A DNA stretch of 64,000 nucleotides from JAGQKC01 sp965223675 (GCA_965223675.1 OZ245013.1:1364001-1428000), one strand, 5' to 3'; counted from the stretch's first letter, positions 35,706 to 45,144 are shown. Translations and numbers: made by a program. Notes: a model not told the origin generated them from the sequence alone.

Positions 35706-36617
35706 ATGAGACCGCCGAGTTTAGGCCAAAATCAAAGTACACTACGGTTAGCCAATGCCATCCTATTACTGCTTGTCAGCAGCAGCTTGTTAGCCTGCAA
35801 TCCTGAAGAAGCCATCCAACAATACTTTGCGGAGAAGGGCCTGAACCCGCTAGCGATTCTGCGAACCGACATCCAGCCAGGCACACTCATCCTGGTAGGG
35901 AAGGACGGATCAGCTCATCGAGCCGGACTCTTAGTGGATTATCTGGACGAGCAAGACCATGATTCAGCGAATCTCCCGATAGACAACTGCGGTACACCAC
36001 AACAGTGTCAAGGCATTCTGAGCGGATATAAAGAAGAACGGTCGATGGACGCGTCCATCGCTTTGACCTTTTTCCAAAGCCTGTTTCAATTGGGTCCCAC
36101 AGTCGATCTCGGCCTGACTGGGCAGGTCCAAATCGATCAGCTTGATTCAACCTTTGAAAAGATCAAGATCCCTGACTTGCAGAGATTTCTCGGTCGCCGT
36201 ACATCGAAACCAGTGGTTCAAGAAGTTCTTCATGCCATTGCTGATGGCGACAAAGCCTTTGTCGCCTATGAAGTGCACAGGGCTAAACGTCTCACGATTT
36301 CGTCAGCCGAGGGCAAGAACATCGCTCCAAGCCTCGAAGCCAAGGCCGTTGGCAACATCCCTATCGAGGGAAAAGTCGGTCTCACATACAAAAAAGAGTC
36401 TGAGGAAACACTCGCGGTGGAAAGTGAGCAACCCTATGCCTTCGCCGTCAAGACGGGGGAGCTTGTGCCATTCCCCGAAGATAATCCCATCGGCGTACGC
36501 TTTAAAGTGACAAGGCTTGTCACAGGAGAAGTCAAAGCCGTCGGCACAGACGATGACTACGCCGCGCCGTTACGGGAGAATTTCGGATCGATAACAATTA
36601 GTGATACTTTGGATTAG
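35706..36617 (+). CDS. Lipoprotein with gasdermin-like organisation, partner of the caspase-TPR protein
   Basis: 303 residues. Signal peptide with lipobox SSLLAC (Cys31), so the mature protein begins with a lipidated Cys. A helix (PEEAIQQYFAEKGL) and ILRTDIQPGTLILVGKDGS follow, then a strand-rich body with Gly/Val/Asp stretches and alternating strands (DKAFVAYEVHRAKRLTI, KVGLTYKKESEETLAVESEQ). A tail of about 45 residues ends the protein. N-terminal acylated Cys, size, strand pattern and a caspase gene directly upstream resemble bacterial gasdermins. That likeness is by eye and unproven. AAGGAG lies 8 bases before the ATG. Alternatives: an unrelated envelope lipoprotein or a protease inhibitor. 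Confidence 0.7.
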   Translation: MRPPSLGQNQSTLRLANAILLLLVSSSLLACNPEEAIQQYFAEKGLNPLAILRTDIQPGTLILVGKDGSAHRAGLLVDYLDEQDHDSANLPIDNCGTPQQCQGILSGYKEERSMDASIALTFFQSLFQLGPTVDLGLTGQVQIDQLDSTFEKIKIPDLQRFLGRRTSKPVVQEVLHAIADGDKAFVAYEVHRAKRLTISSAEGKNIAPSLEAKAVGNIPIEGKVGLTYKKESEETLAVESEQPYAFAVKTGELVPFPEDNPIGVRFKVTRLVTGEVKAVGTDDDYAAPLRENFGSITISDTLD

Positions 36618-36746
36618 GAGATCGCATTCCTGAAACGAGATGCGATATTATTTGAGTGCTTTTGCGATCTTATAGCCGATTCAGTTAACTTCCAACGTTT
36701 CAAGTGGCTACTTACGCAGGGTAAGTTATAATTGCTCAATTGAGAC

Positions 36747-36971
36747 TTATTTCGATTCGCTATAATCAAAAGCTGTTCGAACATTGAAGGCTTTCGCGAC
36801 ACGAATATCGACGTCGATTCCTTCTAAAGGATCTTTGGGGGGGAAGGCACCAAGGTTTCGAGCTTCTTCAAGGAGAGCTTCTACAATTTTCAAATTCCGA
36901 AAGAAGTCAGGTTTAGACTTCTTTACTTGATCTCGTTCAAATTGTTCGAGTAGTTTGGAATTTTTAACCAT
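36747..36971 (-). CDS. Small conserved hypothetical, antitoxin-like
   Basis: 74 residues. The pattern FRNLKIVEALLEEARNLGAF, then KDPLEGIDVDIRVAKAFNV, resembles a widespread small protein family found singly or near toxin-antitoxin genes. I cannot name it with certainty. No toxin partner is adjacent and no ribosome binding site is clear. It lies at the right edge of the accessory region, flanked by AT-rich degenerate repeats. Confidence 0.5.
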   Translation of the reverse strand: MVKNSKLLEQFERDQVKKSKPDFFRNLKIVEALLEEARNLGAFPPKDPLEGIDVDIRVAKAFNVRTAFDYSESK

Positions 36972-37164
36972 AATGAGGCAAAGGCAAATTGCTAAATGAT
37001 GAATGCTAAATTATTGGCATCCAAGAAAATTCAAAGAGCTTTGGAGCAGAACTTATCTCCTAATTAGAAACTTCTTCCCTCGAAAACTTATCGTTCATCA
37101 CTCCGCAATCACCATTGAAATTAAAATTCAGCCATTATTATTTCTCATTCAGCATTGTCCTACA
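36972..37164. repeat. AT-rich degenerate intergenic repeat
   Basis: Contains AATTGCTAAATGATGAATGCTAAAT-like runs (about 36989-37014) and, on the opposite strand, GCGGAGTGATGAAC and AATGCTGAATGAG (about 37100-37160). Related wording (AATGCGAAGTGTTAAATGCGGAGTG) occurs at 35590-35665. This is a family of degenerate short repeats framing the lipoprotein gene. No coding capacity. Confidence 0.45.
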
Positions 37165-40100
37165 TCATTCCGGGTCATAGATCAAATTCGGTGAGAGCCA
37201 ACGTTCGATGACTGAGACTTCCATCTGCTTTCTTGCTGCGTAGTCTTCAACTTGATCCCGATTGATTTTGCCAACACCGAAGTACTTGGCTAGCGGGTGC
37301 GCAAAGTAGAGACCGCTGACGGAGGCAGCAGGAAACATCGCGTAGGTCTCCGTCAGTGTAATGCCCGTATGTTTTTCAGCTTCCAACAAATCAAATAGGA
37401 TTTGCTTTTCAGTATGATCAGGACTGGCGGGATAGCCTGGAGCCGGGCGAATACCTCGATATTCTTCCCGAATCAACTGTTCATTGGAGAGATTCTCATC
37501 CTTGCCATATCCCCATTCCTTCCTAGCTTCCCGATGCAGCCATTCAGCAAAAGCTTCCGCCAAGCGATCGGCCAAGGCTTTGGCCATGATGGAATTATAA
37601 TCGTCATGGTCTTTTTCAAATCGTTCACAAAGCGCTTCAATTCCAATTCCTGCGGTCACGGCGAACCCGCCGATGTAATCGGCCAACCCAGTTGACTTTG
37701 GCGCGATAAAGTCGGCGAGAGCAAGATTCGGATCACCTTTCGGCTTTTCCATCTGCTGGCGAAGCGTATGAAACGTCGTGACGACCTTGGTTCGTGACTC
37801 ATCGGCATAGACTTGAATATCATCTTCCAAACTGTTGGCCGGATAGAATCCATAGATGCCCTTAGCCGTGAGAAGTTTTTTCTCAATAATCTCTCGAAGA
37901 AGTTTTTGTGCGTCGTCATATAATTCTTTGGCTTTGCTTCCAACTGTCGCATCCTCAAATATTTTGGGATAACGGCCCTTCAGTTCCCATGTGTGAAAAA
38001 ACGGAGTCCAATCGATGACGGGCACCAAATCTGACAAGGGCATATCATCAATCGTACGAGTCTTAAGAAAGTTGGGTTTCGCGATTTCTGATGACTGCCA
38101 TTCAATATCTATTCGTCGCTTTCTTGCTTCGTCGATCGTGAGCAATTTCTTGGTCGTCTTCTTACTCTCATGAGCCTCACGCGTCTCCGCCTGTTGCTGT
38201 CTGACTTTCGCCACAAACGCGGCTTTTCCGTCGGGACTGAGCAACTGTCGAACTACGTTCACAGCTAATGACGCATCAAGCACATGCACGACCGGCTCTT
38301 GGTAGCCTGGTGCAATTTTCACAGCTGTATGAGCTTTGCTCGTCGTCGCTCCACCGATTAACAGCGGAATGTCGAACCCTTCCCGACTCATTTCTTTAGC
38401 ATTGTGTACCATTTCATCTAGAGACGGCGTAATCAATCCACTTAGACCGATCATATCGACCTTTTCATCTCGGGCGGTTTGTAAGATTTTGTCGCAGGAC
38501 ACCATAACGCCAAGATCAATGACTTCGTAATTATTGCAGCCCAGCACCACACCGACGATGTTCTTGCCGATGTCATGGACATCACCCTTCACCGTCGCCA
38601 TCAACACTTTTCCCTGCGCACTTCCGCCCGACTCTTGTTTTTCTTTTTCCATGAATGGCAACAAATACGCGACCGCCTTTTTCATCACGCGCGCGCTTTT
38701 AACGACCTGTGGAAGAAACATTTTCCCCGACCCAAAAAGATCTCCAACCACATTCATGCCATCCATCAATGGCCCCTCGATAACATGTAGGGGCTTGTCG
38801 TACTGTTGCCGGGCTTCTTCCACGTCGCCGTCAATGTATTCGACGATGCCCTTGACGAGAGCATGCGAAAGCCGTTCTTGGATTGTTCCTTTACGCCAGG
38901 CCTCATCCTTGACGATGGCTTTCCCACCTTGCTTGACCGTTTCGGCAAAAGTGACCAAGCGCTCCGTCGCGTCTTCACGTCGATTCAGCAGCACGTCTTC
39001 GACTAATTCCAATAAATCTTTCGGGATTTCCTCGTATACTCCCAACTGCCCGGCATTGACGATGGCCATATCCAAGCCAGCCTTGATGGCGTGATACAGA
39101 AAGGCCGTGTGCATCGCTTCTCGCACGACGTTGTTTCCACGGAAGGAGAACGAAATATTACTCACGCCCCCGCTGACCTTGCAGTGAGGCAGGGTGGCTT
39201 TAATCTGCCGAGTGGCTTCGATAAAATTCATGGCGTAGTTGTTATGTTCTTCGATGCCTGTGGCCACGGTCAAAATATTGGGATCGAAAATAATATCTTC
39301 CGGTGGGAATCCAACATCCTCAGTCAGAATCTTATAGGCTCGCGTACAGATTTCGACCTTGCGTTCCATCGTATCGGCCTGCCCCACCTCGTCAAACGCC
39401 ATGACGACCACGGCCGCTCCGTAGCGTCGGATGATTCTGGCCTGTTCCTTAAATTTTTCTTCCCCTTCTTTGAGGCTGATGGAGTTCACCACCCCTTTTC
39501 CTTGAACACATTGCAACCCGGCTTCGATCACCGACCACTTTGAACTATCAATCATGATCGGAACTCGACAGATATCCGGCTCCGAGGCGATAAGATTCAA
39601 GAAATGCACCATCGCCTTCTCTGAATCCAACATCCCTTCATCCATATTCACGTCGATGATTTGCGCGCCACCTTCAACTTGTTGGCGAGCCACGGACAAG
39701 GCTTCTTCGAAGTCTCCGTTTAAGATGAGTTTCGCAAACTTAGGAGATCCTGTGACGTTTGTTCGTTCCCCAATGTTGATGAAATTGGCTTCTGGCTTGA
39801 TGGAAACGGCTTCGAGGCCACTCAACCTTGTAACTGGAGCTTTCGTTACCCTCTGGTGTGGCTGTAAATCTGATACAGCCTGTGCGATGGCCTTGATGTG
39901 ATCAGGAGTGCTGCCACAACAGCCTCCAACAATGTTTAACCACCCTTGACTGGCAAAATCTTGAAGGTCAGCGCCCATGCGCTCCGGTGTCTCGTCGAAA
40001 CCACCAAAAGCATTCGGCAGTCCCGCGTTGGGATAACAACTGATATACACGGGAGCAATGCCGGACAACTCTTCTACATAGGGGCGCATTTGCTTGGCTC

Positions 40101-40836
40101 CCAAGGCACAATTGATGCCCACACTCAATACGTTGGCATGAGAGACTGAATTCCAAAAGGCTTCGATCATTTGCCCGGAAAGCGTTCGCCCACTTTGGTC
40201 GGTTATCGTCACAGACACCATGATGGGAACCTTTCGCTGTTGCTCTTCACAGTATCGATCGATGGCAAATAACGCAGCCTTGGCGTTCAAGGTGTCAAAA
40301 ATCGTTTCGACCAATAACAAATCCGCACCACCGTCTACCAACCCACGAACTTGCTCATGGTAGGCCTGTTCTAATTGCTCGAACGTGACCGCTCGAAATG
40401 CCGGATCATTCACATCTGGAGACATCGACGCCGTACGATTCGTCGGTCCCATGGCGCCCGCCACGAACCGAGGACGACTCGAATCTTTTGCTAGAACCGC
40501 CTTCACGGCCTCCCGTGCCACTTGAGCTCCTGCGACATTCAGTTCATACGCCAGTGACTCCATCTTATAATCAGCCATGGAAATCACATTGGAATTAAAT
40601 GTATTCGTTTCAATAATATCGGCCCCCGCTTCCATATAGTCTTGATGGATCGCTTGGATGATATGAGGCTGGGTGAGCGATAAGAGGTCGTTATTGCCTT
40701 TGACATCACAGAGATGATTCTCAAATCTTGCTCCTCGAAAGTCTTTTTCTTCTAACGCATGTTTTTGAATCATGGTGCCCATCGCCCCATCCATCACCAC
40801 TATTCGATCACCTAACAACGATTCTAAATTTGACAT
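37165..40836 (-). CDS. metH: Cobalamin-dependent methionine synthase
   Basis: 1223 residues, all four MetH modules present. The homocysteine domain (1-330) has the zinc motif GGCCGSTPDH. The pterin domain (about 350-620) holds NIGERTNVTGSPKF. The B12 domain (about 650-890) carries GDVHDIGKNIV, with the axial His of DxHxxG. The reactivation (SAM) domain (about 930-1223) has RPAPGYP. It transfers methyl from 5-methyltetrahydrofolate to homocysteine. GAGGAGAATGGG precedes the ATG. I looked for a cobalamin or SAH riboswitch in the 160-base leader and saw no recognisable consensus. Confidence 0.97.
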   Translation of the reverse strand: MSNLESLLGDRIVVMDGAMGTMIQKHALEEKDFRGARFENHLCDVKGNNDLLSLTQPHIIQAIHQDYMEAGADIIETNTFNSNVISMADYKMESLAYELNVAGAQVAREAVKAVLAKDSSRPRFVAGAMGPTNRTASMSPDVNDPAFRAVTFEQLEQAYHEQVRGLVDGGADLLLVETIFDTLNAKAALFAIDRYCEEQQRKVPIMVSVTITDQSGRTLSGQMIEAFWNSVSHANVLSVGINCALGAKQMRPYVEELSGIAPVYISCYPNAGLPNAFGGFDETPERMGADLQDFASQGWLNIVGGCCGSTPDHIKAIAQAVSDLQPHQRVTKAPVTRLSGLEAVSIKPEANFINIGERTNVTGSPKFAKLILNGDFEEALSVARQQVEGGAQIIDVNMDEGMLDSEKAMVHFLNLIASEPDICRVPIMIDSSKWSVIEAGLQCVQGKGVVNSISLKEGEEKFKEQARIIRRYGAAVVVMAFDEVGQADTMERKVEICTRAYKILTEDVGFPPEDIIFDPNILTVATGIEEHNNYAMNFIEATRQIKATLPHCKVSGGVSNISFSFRGNNVVREAMHTAFLYHAIKAGLDMAIVNAGQLGVYEEIPKDLLELVEDVLLNRREDATERLVTFAETVKQGGKAIVKDEAWRKGTIQERLSHALVKGIVEYIDGDVEEARQQYDKPLHVIEGPLMDGMNVVGDLFGSGKMFLPQVVKSARVMKKAVAYLLPFMEKEKQESGGSAQGKVLMATVKGDVHDIGKNIVGVVLGCNNYEVIDLGVMVSCDKILQTARDEKVDMIGLSGLITPSLDEMVHNAKEMSREGFDIPLLIGGATTSKAHTAVKIAPGYQEPVVHVLDASLAVNVVRQLLSPDGKAAFVAKVRQQQAETREAHESKKTTKKLLTIDEARKRRIDIEWQSSEIAKPNFLKTRTIDDMPLSDLVPVIDWTPFFHTWELKGRYPKIFEDATVGSKAKELYDDAQKLLREIIEKKLLTAKGIYGFYPANSLEDDIQVYADESRTKVVTTFHTLRQQMEKPKGDPNLALADFIAPKSTGLADYIGGFAVTAGIGIEALCERFEKDHDDYNSIMAKALADRLAEAFAEWLHREARKEWGYGKDENLSNEQLIREEYRGIRPAPGYPASPDHTEKQILFDLLEAEKHTGITLTETYAMFPAASVSGLYFAHPLAKYFGVGKINRDQVEDYAARKQMEVSVIERWLSPNLIYDPE

Positions 40837-41002
40837 TCACCCATTCTCCTCAGAAAACAATGTTTATAACTCGTCATTCAAACAAATATCTTTACTTGCA
40901 GCATCCACCCAATGCACGTTTGAAGCACAGAGCCTCATTCTTGAGAACTTTCTTGACTTCTTTTGACCGTAACAAATACGATGGCCAATAGGAACCTTCG
41001 TC

Positions 41003-41794
41003 ATGCCCAATTACCAGCAATCCCTTTCTATCACCACCACAATTCTCGGACTTATTTTTTTTCTCGCTGAATTTGCTAGTCCTACTCCTTCTTTCGCTAA
41101 ACCCTATTTTGAAGATGGATTTTTAGGGTTAACTCAAACAGAAGTGCATAGCCAATTAGGGACGCCCATGGCTGTTCGATCCCGAAAAGCCGCATTGCGA
41201 GTGTTTAGTTATTATACGTTTCAAGATTGGAAAAAGTATTTTAGCAAGCTCGTTTCTCCGGAAAACGGAGAAGATGTATACACCTATACCCGAGAGGGCA
41301 TCCAAGTCCGTTATTCCTTTGTCTATATTCCCGACCTGAATGAAGGTAAAGATTTTCGCACGCTCTACGTTCGGCGCGTTGAAATTGAATTTACTCCTGC
41401 CGTGACGATTGAACAAATTCCTAAATTAGTGCCTGAGTTTTCCCCACCCACTGACGCCGGCGCGTCGGTCTTTCGATCAAACCTCTGGATCTTGATATTT
41501 AAAGGCGCCCCGTCAAAAGACGCATCTTTTATCGTGAAAGAGCAGGGCAGGGAAAATTTACCATGGTCCTTGGCCTACCAAATGTTTGCGATCAATGGAA
41601 TACCCAACCATTTGACACTCGACACGACAATAAATCGGATGGAGATTGCAACACAAAGCCTGGAGATAGTCGAAAAAAGTCAACAACTCACTCATGAACC
41701 AATATTAAACCCCTATTCCCAGGAATTTGCGAATCGCCCCCCACCATCAGATCAACAAAGAAAAAGTATTCCCCGTCCCCAATATGCCGACTAG
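41003..41794 (+). CDS. Secreted hypothetical protein with BamE/SmpA-like motif
   Basis: 263 residues. A signal peptide ends near ASPTPSFA. The mature N-terminus contains FLGLTQTEVHSQLGTPMAVR, the helix-turn typical of SmpA/BamE-like and other small envelope proteins that begin G-(L/M)-T-xx-(E/Q)-V-xx-xLG-P. The rest alternates strands and charged loops, ending in a Pro-rich tail. Periplasmic localisation is likely; function unknown. It is divergent from metH. Confidence 0.55.
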   Translation: MPNYQQSLSITTTILGLIFFLAEFASPTPSFAKPYFEDGFLGLTQTEVHSQLGTPMAVRSRKAALRVFSYYTFQDWKKYFSKLVSPENGEDVYTYTREGIQVRYSFVYIPDLNEGKDFRTLYVRRVEIEFTPAVTIEQIPKLVPEFSPPTDAGASVFRSNLWILIFKGAPSKDASFIVKEQGRENLPWSLAYQMFAINGIPNHLTLDTTINRMEIATQSLEIVEKSQQLTHEPILNPYSQEFANRPPPSDQQRKSIPRPQYAD

Positions 41795-41810
41795 TTGAAA
41801 TCCAAATTGC

Positions 41811-41857
41811 AAAGTGAACAGTGTAAAAGCAAAGAAATCCCACTAATTGTTCACTTT
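41811..41857. repeat. Imperfect inverted repeat between convergent genes
   Basis: A perfect 10-bp stem, AAAGTGAACA (41811-41820) and TGTTCACTTT (41848-41857), is extended on both sides by TTGAAAT/ATTTTCAA-like arms. It lies between two convergent genes and may work as a bidirectional terminator. It has no GC-rich stem, so a small intergenic repeat element is as likely. Confidence 0.5.
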
Positions 41858-41871
41858 ACATTTTGAAATTT

Positions 41872-42249
41872 TCAATCTATGCCTTCCGCTTTTGTTTCCG
41901 AATATCTGACATCCCCATCACCACTCAGCAATAAATACGCTTCTCCCCATTGATTTTGACTCTCCAAGTCCCAAGGTTCAGTATTCTGTTCGGGTTTTAG
42001 CCTTATCCCATAAATTCCGCCAAACACGAGTGTCGCCATGCCTGCCCCAGAATCTTCAACCGTTTGGGCAAAGACCTCACATACTGGCTGCTCTGGATCG
42101 TCCCCCCATCCTGTGACTGTGCACCATTCGCCTTGAGGATAACGATCATAGAGCTTAATGTGGGAAATAGGCTGAGATGGGGCCATTTCCTTAAAACGAA
42201 GGAAGACGGACGCTTCACAGTTTGGATTACTTTCAACTTCTACGAACAT
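41872..42249 (-). CDS. Conserved hypothetical protein
   Basis: 125 residues, acidic and soluble, rich in Trp, Gly and Asp, probably all beta. Features are HIKLYDRYPQGEWCTVTGWG in the middle and a Gly-rich VFGGIYGIRL. No domain recognised, no signal peptide. The frame has good composition and starts at ATG. Isolated between convergent and divergent neighbours. Confidence 0.5.
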   Translation of the reverse strand: MFVEVESNPNCEASVFLRFKEMAPSQPISHIKLYDRYPQGEWCTVTGWGDDPEQPVCEVFAQTVEDSGAGMATLVFGGIYGIRLKPEQNTEPWDLESQNQWGEAYLLLSGDGDVRYSETKAEGID

Positions 42250-42382
42250 TCTCCGTCCTTTCTTGACCCTTAAAAATCTAAGCTGATAGACTTTTAAGCA
42301 GTAATCTCATGCTATCAGCAGATCGCGTATCATCCATATTCGTCAGTTACCTTATTACATTACCAGCATAGTATCGAGTAAC

Positions 42383-42745
42383 TTGTCAAACGACTCACTT
42401 TCTTCACAATCCAGCCCCATCCCTTTCCCCTGCCGCCGGCCAGTGCGAATGGTGTTCTATGCCGGAATAGCTGCATTCTGCCTCTGGATGATTGGTTGGG
42501 GACTCATTCCCCCACTGTTAGACCCCACATTCGAAAAACATGTCCAAGACAAAAAAGTCATTGTCGGCATGACCCGGGAGCAGGCCATGAAGGCTTGGGG
42601 CTCTCCGTATCAAATGAATGTGAGCTATACGCCTAAGGGAATCCGACGAGAAGAATGGGTGTATGAAGATTGGTTAGATGCTGGTACCGTCACTCATCGG
42701 TACTTATATTTTGAAGAAAACCGTCTCGTTGGGGGCTGGAGATAA
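42383..42745 (+). CDS. Membrane-anchored BamE/SmpA-like small protein
   Basis: 120 residues from a TTG; from the first ATG (42449) it would have 98. One membrane helix (FYAGIAAFCLWMIGWGLI) is followed by a small domain, VGMTREQAMKAWGSPYQMN, with a C-terminal strand (HRYLYFEENRLVGGW). This layout matches OmlA/SmpA-like proteins that accompany outer-membrane assembly. Which start is used is unclear, as neither has a good ribosome binding site. Confidence 0.5.
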   Translation: MSNDSLSSQSSPIPFPCRRPVRMVFYAGIAAFCLWMIGWGLIPPLLDPTFEKHVQDKKVIVGMTREQAMKAWGSPYQMNVSYTPKGIRREEWVYEDWLDAGTVTHRYLYFEENRLVGGWR

Positions 42746-42811
42746 CATCCATTCAGATCTTAATCACACTTCTACGGCCTAGAACTCCACTACACTTCTT
42801 TATGACCGGTG

Positions 42812-43096
42812 TTATGGTGTCTCTGTAATTTGAGCACGTCTTTCTCGCCCACTTCCTCCACTAATAATTAAGACCCGTTTCCATTCTCGAATTTGGTAAA
42901 CCGCCCAAGCATTGGGTTTCCCTTTATAATAGGCGTCTGCGTCTTCCCCTTTGGCTTGAAGATAGGTGGGTTCCGTAAAGCCCTCATCTAACGCATATTC
43001 CATCAGATTATCTGTCGTCAATCCTTTTCCTTGAAGTGACACCTCAGATAATAATTGCAATATCTCGTCTGGATCGCCTAAATTTACAGTTTCCAT
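42812..43096 (-). CDS. Small hypothetical protein
   Basis: 94 residues, acidic, with a helical N-terminus (DPDEILQLLSEVSLQGKGL) and the segment NAWAVYQIREWKRVLIISGG near the end, which looks like a strand-turn-strand. No family recognised. It ends beside the convergent BamE/SmpA-like gene. Confidence 0.45.
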   Translation of the reverse strand: METVNLGDPDEILQLLSEVSLQGKGLTTDNLMEYALDEGFTEPTYLQAKGEDADAYYKGKPNAWAVYQIREWKRVLIISGGSGRERRAQITETP

Positions 43097-43248
43097 AGAC
43101 TTACAGCTGCCTCAAAACTGTGGTATTCTATAAACGACACGAGACAAAAAGCAATTCGATTACAAGATTAAATGATCCGTAATGTATCTCATATATTTCC
43201 GCCCCCACTCTCCTCTCTTCCTGAGCCTGCTTATTGACCGGGATTATC

Positions 43249-43992
43249 ATGCGAACTCTTTCTCCTGATCAGTTCCGCGAGAAGTTGTTTGACGTGCTTC
43301 GTCGTAAACAACATTGGGCCTCTTCATATTTCAACGGCAACACCATTACTCATAATCATCTACATCGGCTCTATCATCAAGAATATGTCGTCTATATACG
43401 TGACTTTGCCGTCTTACTTGCTCGCATTCTTGGGAAAAATCCGCCATGGGAAGTTCGACGACGACTTGCCACGACCATCTACGAAGAGGAAACGGGAGGG
43501 CTGTCTTTTCATCAACCACATCAAGAATTATTTTTACAAATGATGATAGGTCTAGGCTTTGACCGGTCAGGATTCCGAGATGTGAAACTTCTTTCAAGCA
43601 GTCGAATCTATCGGGAATGGTTAGATCAGCTATGTCAAGAAGAAGACTGGCTTATAGGCGCGACAGTGTTAACCGTTTTCGTTGAAGGCACCCCGATGGA
43701 CCCTGAAGATGTCATGTATCCAAAGGGACCGAAATCATCAGCCGAAATCGAAGACATCATCATGAAACATCCATTAGTCCAGTACCATGGTCTCTCACCT
43801 AAATATATGGACTATGTACGGGTCCAGCAGATTGTCGAGCCAGTAAATCGTCGAGCAATATATGACATGGTTATTCATCATACGGTGGAAGTCGAACAAC
43901 AACAAACACTCTTGCACCACATGGAAGAAGCCTTACGTCAATGGTCCCGGTACCAAGATGGTATTGCGCGCGCATGCGGCCTACGTCAGTAA
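43249..43992 (+). CDS. CADD/PqqC-like haem-oxygenase-fold protein (copy 2)
   Basis: 247 residues, paralogous along its full length to the protein at 2.5-3.3 kb. Shared landmarks are HWASS/HWAWL, TIYEEETGGLS, H-ELFLQMM, FVEG and HPLVQYHGLSP. In the last helical region this copy reads RRAIYDMVIHHTVE where copy 1 has RHDAYNMVVTHAVT, so candidate metal ligands (Asp, His) differ between the two. The ATG at 43249 follows a GGGA site. Possible roles are as for copy 1: p-aminobenzoate synthesis or another oxidative step. The gene stands alone. Confidence 0.7.
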   Translation: MRTLSPDQFREKLFDVLRRKQHWASSYFNGNTITHNHLHRLYHQEYVVYIRDFAVLLARILGKNPPWEVRRRLATTIYEEETGGLSFHQPHQELFLQMMIGLGFDRSGFRDVKLLSSSRIYREWLDQLCQEEDWLIGATVLTVFVEGTPMDPEDVMYPKGPKSSAEIEDIIMKHPLVQYHGLSPKYMDYVRVQQIVEPVNRRAIYDMVIHHTVEVEQQQTLLHHMEEALRQWSRYQDGIARACGLRQ

Positions 43993-44226
43993 CTCACATG
44001 AAACTTGCCCATTTTTACCTCTCTTGTTCATCTCGGGAAAAAACGTATCTGGCCAAGAGTTGACACAGTATTAATACTGTTCTGTCTGATCGTTCTGCAA
44101 TCCTATCATGACAATATTGTGTGTCATTGATTTTCTGCAACAATCTTTTCAATAGAAAGTTTTACGAAACGACTTGGGGAACAGAAATTCGAAATTGAAT
44201 GGTTGAAAAAATTATACCGGCAGGAT

Positions 44227-44943
44227 TTATCCAACATCTATTAATTGCATATTCTCTAAGATCCGTTCTTTAGGCAACAGCTGCTGAAAGGTCATACGCT
44301 GATAACAGGCATAGGTGACATACGTATCTTGCAAACAGTATTCAGCAATGGCGTTTCCGTCTCCATCCTCCCACATTTTCGCGACTTGGCTTCCACTACC
44401 CGACTTGGTCTCTACGCCTAATGCTCTCGCTAACACATCGAGCTTCACCCATCCACGCATATCCCAATTACTCCACATCGCCATCGTGTCATAAACCGGT
44501 TCATGACGAAATTTAGCGAGGCTGATTTCCATTGATGGCTTAATCTGATGAATCATTGAACGTTTTTTGATAAAAGGCAGGTCAAATCCAAGCCCGTTAT
44601 GTGTGATGAATAGTGAGGGACGAAGCTCAGCCATTCGATCCCAATATTGTCGAAGAAGTTCCTTTTCATCTTTTCCATACCATGATACAGCACTTTGTGG
44701 GACCATTGATTGAGAAAAGACCAGCACGCCAATACACACAATTCGGCTAAACGTTCCATCAAAAGATGAGCGTTCATAGAGCTCATCTTCCCGTTTGAGC
44801 TGTTCCCGTTGGTCGGCATGGGCAAAGAGGTCTGAAACAAGTTCATCCGAACATTCTTGCGTCGCGACCGAATCGATTCCGGCCAGCCGCGCCCATTCTT
44901 CCCTTGGAGCCTGGATAGTTTCAATGTCTAATACAACTTTCAT
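44227..44943 (-). CDS. PolB-like 3'-5' exonuclease (DEDDy)
   Basis: 238 residues with the three DnaQ-type exonuclease motifs: VLDIETI (Exo I), FITHNGLGFDLPF (Exo II) and AEYCLQDTYVTY (Exo III, YxxxD form). This matches the family annotated as predicted 3'-5' exonuclease related to the exonuclease domain of PolB. It probably trims DNA ends in repair. The ATG at 44943 gives the common family start; one three codons upstream is possible. Confidence 0.87.
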   Translation of the reverse strand: MKVVLDIETIQAPREEWARLAGIDSVATQECSDELVSDLFAHADQREQLKREDELYERSSFDGTFSRIVCIGVLVFSQSMVPQSAVSWYGKDEKELLRQYWDRMAELRPSLFITHNGLGFDLPFIKKRSMIHQIKPSMEISLAKFRHEPVYDTMAMWSNWDMRGWVKLDVLARALGVETKSGSGSQVAKMWEDGDGNAIAEYCLQDTYVTYACYQRMTFQQLLPKERILENMQLIDVG

Positions 44944-45144
44944 TTCACACATAACTTTCGTTCAGGAAACGGCGGCCTGAGTATTAGTATGGTAGGACCG
45001 AGTTCTATTAGAGACACCTATCAATTAGGACAAGTGAAACTTCACGGCCAAACAGCCTGGCTTCTTTTCTTATCATGCTTCGCATGAGCCGCATTGCAGT
45101 TCCTCGCTTACATTTCCCTACCCTGAGAGGTCGGGTACGCCCGC

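Noticed and set aside
40837..41002. Cobalamin, SAM or SAH riboswitch before metH
   Set aside because: Checked both strands of the leader for the conserved cores and did not recognise any.
45073..45087. TCATGC-TTC-GCATGA hairpin downstream of mutT
   Set aside because: As a terminator it lacks a T-run on either strand; kept only as a structural oddity.
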